From Haliclona indistincta (lineage: Eukaryota; Porifera; Demospongiae; Haplosclerida; Chalinidae), in contig OZ024784.1 of the NCBI GenBank assembly GCA_964017065.1, positions 14,737,152-14,801,151 of the forward strand: a DNA stretch of 64,000 nucleotides, in the 5' to 3' direction. Under the pieces are notes generated by a model. It saw nothing but the letters and a program-made list of their open reading frames with translations. It searched no databases and was not told the origin of the DNA. Shown piece by piece: positions 37,174 to 50,939 of the stretch (within the stretch, counting starts at the first letter, position 1; each line of letters starts with the position of its first letter). Made by a program: the position numbers and the translations under genes.

Positions 37174-40100
37174 ATGGCGACAGCTGGAGGTGTTTCAGCT
37201 GAGGCTGAAGCTTTCAGAAAATGCAGTGAACTTCTGTACAATGGGATTCAGAATCTGGAATCTTTAGCGTGGAGTTGTTTCTCTAAGGGCATGATTTCAT
37301 CCGAAACTCGCAATAGAGTGACTAATCAAAATTTCGCCAGAGGAGATAAGGCCAATATTCTACTTGAAGCTATCGAGGCAAAAATTAAGCTTAGTCCAGA
37401 AAGTTTCTACCAGCTAGCCGATATATTAACTGATGACAAGCTAAAAGGAAAACTATTAGAATCTGGTGAGTTTTGGCCCCAATACATTTCAATGCCTTGA
37501 TACCAACAAATTTTCATGTTTTGGCTGCAAATTTTATGCATGCTTTTGAATCATGATAACTTTTAGTCGTGTTATGGCCGCCAGTGGGGGTACACGATCG
37601 CTCGGTTGACGGCCTTCGAAGCTGAGGAACGGCTAATCCATGCATAGAACAATGACCAGGTATATAAAAAAGCTCTGTAACGAATAATAGCTAGATAGAA
37701 TGTTGTCTGTAGAACTGAGCCATCACAAACTACCCCGTTTTTTGATGATGAGCTACAAGCGTTGATTCATAATGGTTAGCAAAAAGTCATTTGCTAATGA
37801 TAATAATAATTCATGCACACCCACACCTGCGCCATAGTCTGGCAGCCACGCCCCTTCGCATTATTGTACTGTGGAAGGGTATGGCATCAGCAGTATCAAA
37901 CAGTTGTACCTGTCGCAGGGATTTCTGCGATCCAATCAGATTGCAGAAACGCATGGCAGAATCATTAATTATGAATATTCATAAGCTACGAACGTTCACC
38001 TAGAAATCACGCAGTATTGGCTGCAGCAGGAGCACATGAACAGAAGGAGCGTGCAACTGTAAACCGCGCGTTAGTGCCAACAGTGTATAATTAGATTCAC
38101 AGATGTGTGCTCAGAACTTCCATATTTGGAAGTTTTTGTGCTTCATTAAATATGCGTGACGTACGTTCTGTGCACGTGTTACATAATAGATCTAAGTGCG
38201 GCAAGAGAGGATGGCGCGAGCCACTCGACGTCTTAGTCAGGCCAGCTCCAAGAGAAAGCAGATCATGCTGTCTCCCCGGCGGATTCGTTTACAACAAGTG
38301 AAGAACTCGCCCGTGAGGAGCGCAATGAAAGCTGGGATGACCGTATTCAAGCTGAGCAACACCAGGCGCGCTCGCTGTCGTAAACTTATCCGAGCTTATC
38401 AGTAATGCGCGTTAAATAGATATGACGTACGTTCATACCTAGGTAAAGCGGAAGTACGTCATTAATTATTAAAGTGCTGGCACTGAAGTTGCACGCTCCT
38501 TCTGTTCATGTGCTCCTGGCTGCAGTAAACGTGCTGTACTCCTGGCTGTTTTGACCATGCAAATGCCATGAACGAGCTACTGAACGTAATGGTTGTGAGT
38601 AAGAATGCTAGAGCTGGCTTGTACGCTCGCCTTTGTAACTTACGTACACTGTAAATATGGTACAGAAAGTGTCTATGCTTTGCCTGCTTTCCATTGGTGC
38701 TTGAATTAGATGTCATAGTTTACTGACCGAAGGTTGCTTCTTCCGCCAGCAGTATTGTGAGCTAGATTGATAAAGCAAACAGCACATTGACTGCCGCCAT
38801 TAATTTTGTTACTAATTGTTACGTGAAAATTTGACGTGCTTTAAATTCCACTGGTACAACTTTTTGATACTGCTGACGCCAGACCCTTCCACAATAAAGC
38901 ACCAAAGGTGCAGATGCCTCGGTGCAGTAGCATGTATGCTAGCATGCAATTAGCAGATGCATTATGACAGCACGTATGCATGAATGCAGTAGATCCATGG
39001 AAGCATCAAAACAGTGTCATAGAAGCATGCAATGCAAGCTACAGTAGAAGTGACCAGCAGATCCATGGAACATGCAGGCAAGCAGCAGATCATAGCAACA
39101 GTGCTATGGAAGCACAGGCTAGTGGCAGCTATCCAGCAGCAGGCAAGCAGCAGATCATAGTGACAGTGCTATGGAAGCGCAGGCTAGTGGCAGCTATCCA
39201 GTAGCAGCAGATCATAGCAACAGTGCTGTCGAAGCGCAGGCTAGTGGTAGCTATCCAGCAGCAGCAGCAGATCATAGCAACAGTGCTATGGAAGCGCAGG
39301 CTAGTGGTAGCTATTCAGCAGCAGCAGATCATAGCAACAGTGCTATGGAAGCACAGGCTAGTAGCAGCTATCCAGCAGCAGCAGCAGGCAAGCAGCAGAT
39401 CATAGCAACAGTTCTATGGAAGCGCAGGCTAGTGGCAGCTATCCAGCAACTGTACAAGCTGTTGTACAAAAGTTGTATTGAAGCCAAACAGAATAATGTA
39501 GCTGGGCGTGACTGTAACTGCTCTGCTCGCTCCGGCTCACCTGTCGAGCAGCTAAGTGGACTCAAACAAGCTTTCGCTCGCTAGTTTCACTGCTGCCAAT
39601 GGAGTCGCGCGAGCTGTACTATCACAGATCAAGCCTTCAAGTTGCACTGTAGCCATCTGTAGACAGTTTTGTCTATGAAGTAGGCCCGAGCGCTCAAGAC
39701 GGCTGTTTAGGTTAGCAAATCACGCCATAACTTCAAAACAAAGGCTTTAATAGCAAATCTGTCAAATTTGATTTTCATAAACTATCGAGATCTACCTGTA
39801 TTGCAAGTTTCAGCGCTTAGTAGCAAGCGGTTGCTGAGATACGCATTGCGGACACACACACACACAAACGAACAGACTACTGTATGCCTTGTGGCTCCGC
39901 CCACACCTCGGCATAACAATGCGAAGGGGAGTACCTGCCAGACTATACCCACCACCTTAGCTAGCAAGGTGGCGCGAATTATAGACTGCTTGTACAAGGT
40001 ATACATGATAGCCGGCACATTAGCTGGCACACAGTTAGCTTATGCAGCAACGAGAGACTCAATCACAATAGCTAGAGCCTTTCTTACTACAGTTGGTATT

Positions 40101-43100
40101 AATTTTGTTTAGAGGGGATGATTTCTATTCTCATGAACTATACATGTATGGTATCTGAAAATTTATGTTTCTTTTCTGAGCAGTGGGAAAACATGACTCC
40201 TATAAGACTTCCACACAAAAAGGTAATAATCATGTAACAGATCAATCCTTAATGTCAATAACTTCTTTAGGTAGCACGTCTATAATTCTTGCAAACCTAA
40301 AGGAGAAACTTATAAAGTTGAAATCATTGATGGATAGTGACACTTCACATGAGGACGTTGCACCACTTATTAAGAATGCAATTGAGGCCTTTATAAAGAA
40401 ATCAATTCAGCTAAATGTTCCTGTGGATGATATTAAAAGGGACCTTGCCTCAATGAACATACTGATCGATGAGTCTGAACAATCGTGGTCTATTAATCGT
40501 GCAGATGAGCTTGCAACGACATCTGCTGAAAGACCAGATGTCTGTGATTCTCTTCCAGCTGCTACTAGAGATAGTAAGCTAATCTTAAACAAGGAAATAG
40601 TCCACCATGCAAGTCTCTGTTGTTTAATGGTAAGCACAGCTGACAAGGAACAGTTAATAACTACTCATAATCGCCATTTGCTGGAAGAAATCTCTATTAG
40701 CAAAGCTAGAGATGGTGAAGTGGATCGATACCTCATTGCACGTAATGGCAAGACATACTATGTGGCATTCAAGGGAGAGTTGATTTTAGAGAATTGGAAA
40801 AAGCAATTTAAGTCATTTGAAGAAGGTGAGTTTCTAAAAACAAAATTTGTATGATTTCTAATTTTTATACAGGAATTCATGTTCAGAGTGGAAGGATTCC
40901 ACTTCGATTTTTTATTGAGCAGTTGAATCATGGTTTCAAGCTTGTATTAACAGGTATAACAAGGGTCGTCTTAAACAATAATTTATTACCCATAATATTA
41001 TAGGGTTTTCATTTGGTGGTCTATTGGCCTGCTCTGTCACTGCTAAGTTGTTTCAACAACCATACCTCATATCTGACCAACTTGCTGGCAGTCTGATGTG
41101 TGTTACCTTTGGACAACCTCTTATTTCTATGCAAGAAATAAAGGAAACTGCTCATCAGCTCCCTTTGTTCAAATCAGTGCTGCACTGCATCTATGCTGAG
41201 AATGATGTTTTCCCACAATTGATGAGATACACTGAGCTACAGTTGACTGGCTTTTCTGATGATGAGCCACAGGTGAGAGGTACCATAGATAATACAGTAC
41301 AAGTGGATATGCAACGAGCCCGTATACTGCAATCCGGTGTGAGACAATCACTGCATCGGGTAACACGGACGTTCACAAATATTTACAAGAAATGAATGGC
41401 TGCAGCAGTAGTAGTGTGTGCTCAAGACAAAATATTGAGCTCCTTGATCGTTTTGTGCATACAAACGTATTTCGATGCAGTAGAGCAAGGATGTTGGTAT
41501 TCGCTGGCATTGCTTATGAAGTCCTGGTATTATCAGTCTTGCCAATGATCTAACACAAAAAAAAACGTAACAGCAGGCTACACGTACAGTTCCCTGCTAG
41601 TTGGCGGCGTGTCTACTGTTCTCTACGAAGCGTAGTGCTCTAATAGTATTTTGACGAAATGCACTACACAATAAGCTACCTAAAAACATACACCAAACCA
41701 GCACTACACAAACCAGCTATGTAATAATCTAACACAAAGAAACCTTAACACAGGATTTCAGGGGAAATGGGGCGGAATTTGCAGCCTAGCAATATAGCAA
41801 GGCTATTTTACAGCAACAGCCTCTTCTTCAACAGCAAATGAACATGTGTGCTATTTGATTCAACTTCTACCTGGTTCTCAGAACCGTAGAAACAGCTTTA
41901 CAACTCTGTGCAACATGCCCACGCCCGATGCAGTGAGTGTTTCAACACATTTCCGTGGACCCCTCAGTTTATTACATGTACCCCGTTACGTATCCACTTG
42001 TACTGTATTATCTATGGAGGTACCATCAGTCACACAACTAATGTTATTGATGGTTGTTTTGTACTTGTGTAGCCTACAAAGAAGGAACCTCTCTCAAGTG
42101 ATGTGTTTGAGCATATGTCAAAAATGCATTCTTGTCAACAGGTAGGGTAGCTATAAAATTAACCAACATTTTGACACTTTTATCATTAAGGATAAAATCT
42201 CACCATCTACGGATACAGCACGTCTCCTTGCTGAGCATGTTGTGACATTAAGGAAGTTATTGACAGCTGTGGCATCTCAACTTGAATTGTTCAGCAGCGA
42301 GTCTTCCTCAGGTGACTACTCTATCCAGTTGGAAGCTGACAATGTATACAGGATCTATAATGAGCACCTGGAATTTAAAAAGCTACTTACAACTCAACTT
42401 TCAGTGTGTCTGGGTCTCTTTAGCAGTACCCACATTGATGATTTGCCTTCTGACTTTTTTGCAAGAGTGAGTATAAACATTAAATACTATGACCATTTTA
42501 CTTGTCATTTTTAGCATTCTATGGCATCATACTATCTGAAGATCACAAAGGGTTATCTTGAATGTTCTCCTGAGTACACCTTCCCTCCGCCTCAAACAAA
42601 TGTCATCAAAGACATTGCTTTGTTAAAGCCATCTGTTCAGAGTGTGTCCTTCCATCGCCACGGAAAGGAATTGGCTGTAGTAGTAGAGGGAGACAATTTG
42701 TGGTTCTGCTACAGTATTAATGTTGGCTTTTTAAAGTCTATTAAGACAGAAGCAGAAAATGTAACTCGTCGATCAATCCAGTTCAACTATACTCCCAAGA
42801 GTGAGAGTGACTTCCATACTGAGGAAACCATTGGAGTTAAACTACTCAGCCAGTTTTCCAACCCCATAAGAAGACGAACAATACCAGTCAAAAAGAAGGT
42901 GAACAATTTTTGTGAATTCATGGTCATTCATGCAAGTACGGTAGAACACCTCACCCTTGAGATCCACAAATAATGTTCTGATTAGAGAGGTGTATTGATT
43001 CATTGTATGTATAAGGCAGCACAAGTTCCTCCTCAATGCTGCTAGTTGTATGGGGATTATTGCAATTTGACGCTCCTTCTCGTTATATGCTCTTACTACA

Positions 43101-46100
43101 GTACAAGGAGGAGTTTCACTGTAGTTTGTCTGTGTCATCCAGCCTGACTGGTGTTGCACTAAAGAGCTTGTTTTCAGTGACATTGTTTATGCAGTCTGTG
43201 ACAGTTTTCTCAAGTTTACTGCGTCTGTTTCAAAAAGCTAATTTGAACACAACATGCAAAATGTTTAGGACGATTTTTCAATGTAGTGTTCAAAACTGTG
43301 ATCTTCCTACACCCATGTATTACAAAGCATCGTTATAGAAGTGCACAAGTGAAGATTCGAGAAAGTGCTCTAAATCACTTCAGAGAATTAAGCTATAGCT
43401 TCCCATCACATCGTATTGCTACGTTATTTATTCTACAGACTGTTTTTAATTTTGTGTATTTCTGTTATGCTAGAATTATTAAACATGCTTAAAATTAGGT
43501 TTCTATGGGTAAATCAAGGCTGCTCCATCACCAAGAAGTTACTAAATGTTTTATGGGTAGAGCAAAGTCAGCCCACTTAGCATTTTTCTCCCGAGCGTGC
43601 CACACCCACAGACAAAATTTTGGCCATACACAAGGGAATATGTATCCGATTTATATCAAGGTCTTGGTCTATAATATAGTACGATAGTGACGTCATTCCT
43701 TTGATGTGGTAGGTCCTATATTTCATATATAGACCTGCAAAAGTGGGCGTAATAGGTCTATATTTAGACCTTGTATGTTTTTCAGAGAGAATTCATGTAT
43801 GCGCTTGTGAACAGTGTTTATGCTTAGCTAGCATGATCAGAGATCAGATTGATGCACGGTGTATATCACAGCCTCGGACACTGAACTCGGGTCCCATTAT
43901 TGGGTATAGAGATCTGTTAGTATTATAATTATTATACATAAAGTTACAGAAAGGCAAATATTTTAATTAGTTGATACCTTTCCTGTAAAAATCTCCTACT
44001 AACATAAGAACGGATTCCTAGCTTTTTGCCAGAACGCACTCTGCCCAATCCCACCCACCCCACAACCCACCCACACTTATGCGGCTCTCTGTGATTGCGA
44101 GTATGAATTACTATTAAAATTTTTGTAGGTGTATGAGTTTACTTTCCGACAGCAGCAACTGGCCAAGTTAACTCCTTCAGAACTCATTGAGCTAGCCTAC
44201 ATGAGCGCCCTACTAGAGCAACATCCATTTGGTGAATTCAAGCCACTATCACAACGATTTACATTGCTTAAAAATTTTTTGGAGAAGATAGGAAGTGTTG
44301 TTCCTTTGGAAAGCATTCTTTATGCCATTGCTGGTGGTGAACCTGATGTGGCTATAGTATGCTGTGAGATGCTTAAACAATCTGAAGTGTCAATACCTCA
44401 ATCATTATGCTCACTTGCTGGTATTAATAGAGCTATACATAGGTTGGAGACTGACGAGAAAATAAATCTTTTTCAATCCGGTCTTTTTAGAATGGAAAAA
44501 GTAATGGCAGCTGAGCAATCTATAGGTGCTAAAGTAAATATTGATGAACATCTGTCAGAAGATCGAGTAGAGGGATTCCCTGATTCTCGTGCATCATATC
44601 GTGAAGGTCGTAAAAAATATCTTCGTGCATTTTATCAAAATGAGCAAAAATATCAAAATAAAGGGCAAGATCGAAATAAAGGGCAGGCGCCAATTCCAGT
44701 CATGTACAAGCACCGTTTTGTTGATGTAAAAGATATTCAATCAGAATTTATTCCACTGAGCTATTTTGCATCATCTCATCAATTATTTAGAAATTGCTCA
44801 AAAGTATCACAAACCAGCTTTCTTCAAAAGTTAAGACAAGAGATGTCTTACCAACTCAATTATTTGTGTCAAGAACCAATTGTAATCTGTTCTCTTAACA
44901 TTGAACGTCTTTATCCCATTACAAAATCTGATTTCTTTCGGTCTCCACTAGACATTCTTAGATTTGGACGAGAGAAACTGGCTGAACTTTCTGTTATGTC
45001 CTTGAGTAGTGAAGGGTGCCAGGCCACTACTTTAGAGCCTCCAAAGAATTTATCTGAACTTTTTAACTCTAAAATGCTTGAAGTTATTAATAAAATACGT
45101 TTTAGTGATCTTCGTATTTGCACTACTCTTCTTGGTGCCTTTATGGAAGAGCAAATTCAAGTCCCTCTTAAGGACCAGTCATCGCATGCTACAGCTAAAG
45201 CTATTTCATCAATAATCAGCTCAGCAGCAACTGGAGTATGGTTCCTCTTTAGTCTCGTTCTTCCTGACATTAATGATCTTCTTGCAACTATCCCAAACTA
45301 TGAACTACTTGTTCAAGTCAAGGACTATATCAAGGGTATATTCAGTGAACACACGGTCAAAACTGAGAGAATGTATGCAGGCAAGCTTCAATTCATTGTA
45401 CAGGGTTTGGAGAAGACTGTTAGCTGCAACAGTCAGTACATTAGCTACTCACTTGAGAGGCAGCTAGTGGCACTCTGTGACAAGCTGAGTATCACTGCTG
45501 ATACTTCTACAGATACACTTGTTAAAGAATGGGATACACTCTTCAAGGAAGATGTTCTCTCACTAGTAACTCCCTCTCATCGTCCACTAGTGGGTCGCTG
45601 GATAAGATGGGCATTGATGATCCACAACTTGCGAGAGACACTAGCGAAGTACACTGCAGTAGGTGTCGTAGGACTGGTCAACTCTGGCAAATCACGACTA
45701 GTTAACAGTCTTTTCAAAATACAGGTAAGGACTAAGGAGACTATGGTCCACAATGCATTATTTGATATCATTGTTAGATTCCAGTAGGCACCACAGAGCG
45801 CAAGAGGACTACAGTACCGTTTCTGTACAATCTGGATGAAGTAGTTGAGGGTTTGGATGTTATAGACTTCCCTGGAGTGGATGATCGTGATGAGACTATT
45901 CCTGACCTAGCTGAAGTACTGCTCTCACTAGCACAAGTAGTTGTATTTGTTGTTGATTATCGGTAAGACAATAACTTGTTATTGGAACACGTGCCATCTG
46001 TTGTGCTACAGGCGCATACACACTGAATCGGCCAGGCATTGGTTGGACAGACTTGAAGAGGACTCAGTCCAGCTGTTGGTTTGTCTCACATTTGCTGACC

Positions 46101-46522
46101 AGCTATATGAGGAGTTCATGGGTGAGGATGGTACACACCCTTCACCAGAGATTGTTAAAAAAGAGATTAGTACACAACTTGACGTGAGTAGAATCATTTA
46201 CCAAATGTGTTTGACTGCTCTATCAATTTATCCTCAGATGATCAAAGAGAAGCTTGGAGACTGTCCTAGTCGAACTATCAAGTTCTTCTCTTTCTCTCAA
46301 AGCAAAGCATCAGTGCTCAACACTCCTAGTGGAAGGCAGATCCTGCAAGAGGTTGGCATCCATAGTCCTGTCCAGGTGGGGGAGTGGTTAGCAGAGACTT
46401 TCCGCAAGCACTTAGACCAGGAGGAGCTAGCAAGCAGGCTTAGTGACTACATACATAAAGACCAAGAAGACCCGCAACCAAGCAGTGCTGAAGCTAAGCC
46501 AGCTGCAGCTACCCCACAATAG
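37174..46522 (+). CDS. CARD-like / class-3 lipase / P-loop GTPase fusion protein
   Basis: Ten or eleven plus-strand exons keep one frame: 37174-37465, 40184-40825, 40873-40953, 41004-41272, 42073-42141, 42191-42466, 42515-42898, 44129-45724, 45778-45962 and 46012-46522, about 1,416-1,434 residues. Exon 1 (~97 aa) has a CARD-like helical pattern (LAWSCFSKGMISSE, DKANILLEAIEAKIKLSPE). Residues ~215-430 resemble class-3 lipases: YYVAFKGELILENW, nucleophile elbow LVLTGFSFGGLLA (Ser), VTFGQPL and AENDVFPQLM (Asp). No catalytic His was identified. A helical middle follows (~430-1180) with no recognised domain. The C-terminal GTPase has G1 GLVNSGKS (~1186), G3 DFPGVDD (~1233) and a weak G4 (LTFADQL). 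The start gives MATAGGVSAE. Joins are inferred from phase; two separate genes cannot be excluded without transcript data. Confidence 0.7.
37832..39949. mobile_element. Nested inverted-repeat element(s) in intron 1
   Basis: Three inverted pairs are readable. The outermost is 37832-37868 (CATAGTCTGGCAG, CCCCTTCGCATT) against 39912-39949. The next is 37859-37912 (GTGGAAGGGT, CAGCAGTATCAAA) against 38851-38897. The innermost is 38008-38057 (GGCTGCAG, GGAGCACATGAACAGAAGGA) against about 38476-38534. The arrangement suggests a fold-back or MITE-like element, possibly with another inserted. A short frame in the centre (38210-38405) is Arg/Lys-rich, with no transposase motif. No clear target duplication was found. 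Confidence 0.55.
39077..39455. repeat. Minisatellite, ~51-bp unit, six copies
   Basis: Six tandem units of GCAGATCATAGCAACAGTGC followed by TATGGAAGCGCAGGCTAGTG and GCAGCTATCCAGCA. They are spaced about 51-66 bp apart; the extra length comes from CAG runs and an AGGCAAGCAG insert. One frame reads through as a 17-residue repeat (DHSNSAMEAQASGSYPA). It lies in intron 1 of the fusion gene, inside the outer inverted repeat. A protein product is doubtful. Confidence 0.85.
41283..42017. mobile_element. MITE-like element with 34-bp inverted ends and 5-bp target duplication
   Basis: The left end begins CCATAGATAATACAGTACAA and the right end is its reverse complement. They match over 34 bp with two mismatches. 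Both ends are flanked by AGGTA (41278-41282 and 42018-42022). A subterminal block (CACTGCATCGGG) is also inverted-repeated (about 41349 and 41930). No transposase frame is present, so it is non-autonomous. It starts only 10 bp after the exon end at 41272, inside the intron of the fusion gene, and it supplies the apparent read-through C-terminus ending at 41395. Confidence 0.85.
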
Positions 46523-47037
46523 ATAAACACATAGATTACAAACAGACAGATCATAATAGCAACATGAAGAACATGTAACCAGTTTGAACACTACTAAGAA
46601 AGAGATTAGCCTTACACTAGACACTATTAGTATTACTAGACACTATTAGTATAATGTATCCCTCACATAAAATACTCTACAATACTGCTGTTTCTGTATA
46701 TCGACAAACAAATAATCAATGGTTCATTTCAATGTCAAATCAAAAAAAATAATTATAAGTGCACACTGAAGCAGTTGCTGCATACTACAAATACATGAAC
46801 TGACAAACCAATACACTGTTCCAGCAACCACATTGCAGTAAAATCATAGACTGAGAGGAACAAAAAATAAAATATTACTATAGACCAAAATATAAAGTTA
46901 TTCTTAATAATATCACCATAGTAACTGTCATACATGTATAACGTGATGTCGCTGATGTATAATAATGAGACATTCAAGACAAATAACGAACAGACACACC
47001 TACAATCCAATATTATAGTTCTAGCCGTCCTTTCATT
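46523..47037. other. Convergent 3' region, fusion gene / Src-family kinase 2
   Basis: 0.5 kb between converging stops (46522 plus, 47038 minus). AT-rich, with a short direct duplication TAGACACTATTAGTAT near 46617-46650. It probably holds both 3' UTRs. No gene is seen. Confidence 0.45.
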
Positions 47038-50581
<3,544 letters not shown>

Positions 50582-50939
50582 GTGTCAGACTAGGCCGGGC
50601 AGTACTGGAAGAGAATAGCTAAAAATGATAATCAAGACTCGATTACTGCTTACAGGTGAAATCGCTTGTTGGTCTAGCTTGTTGGTTCGATTGCTTTACT
50701 CTAGCTTGTGGTTCACACGACACTCTGAAGACACTTTCGACCGATCTGGATCCCAAAAAGTTCTCTAAACACCTCTGTGAGTTCAAGCGACAGGTATCCC
50801 CCGCAAGGAATGCCAATAAGCAGATTCTGGTGCCCAAAAGGGGCGTGCATGCGGTCTCTAACACTTCAAGAAAGGCGTTGCTCTGTCGGTTATAAGCCAC
50901 TCCTCCTCGATTGTATGCAACGTCAATCTGCAATCTGCC
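50582..50939. promoter_or_regulatory. Divergent promoter region, Src-family kinase 2 / PDZ-macro gene
   Basis: 358 bp between two divergent ATGs. Short frames on both strands here look like shadows. A shared promoter is inferred from spacing; no core element was recognised. Confidence 0.35.

Noticed and set aside
39077..39455. CRISPR-like direct repeats
   Set aside because: The units are contiguous minisatellite copies with no unique spacers, in a eukaryotic intron.
41273..41395. C-terminal extension of the lipase exon to a stop at 41395
   Set aside because: It reads into the left end of the transposon-like insertion. A strong donor (CAG|GTGAGA) lies at 41272/41273, and the downstream exons continue in phase.
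42899..42973. End of the lipase-side protein at a stop at 42973
   Set aside because: A donor at 42898 joins in phase to the exon at 44129, which itself starts at an acceptor without an ATG. Still open until cDNA is seen.
43700..43790. AGGTCTATAT/TAGACC hairpins as a mobile element
   Set aside because: Short AT-rich dyads only; no paired ends or target duplication were found.
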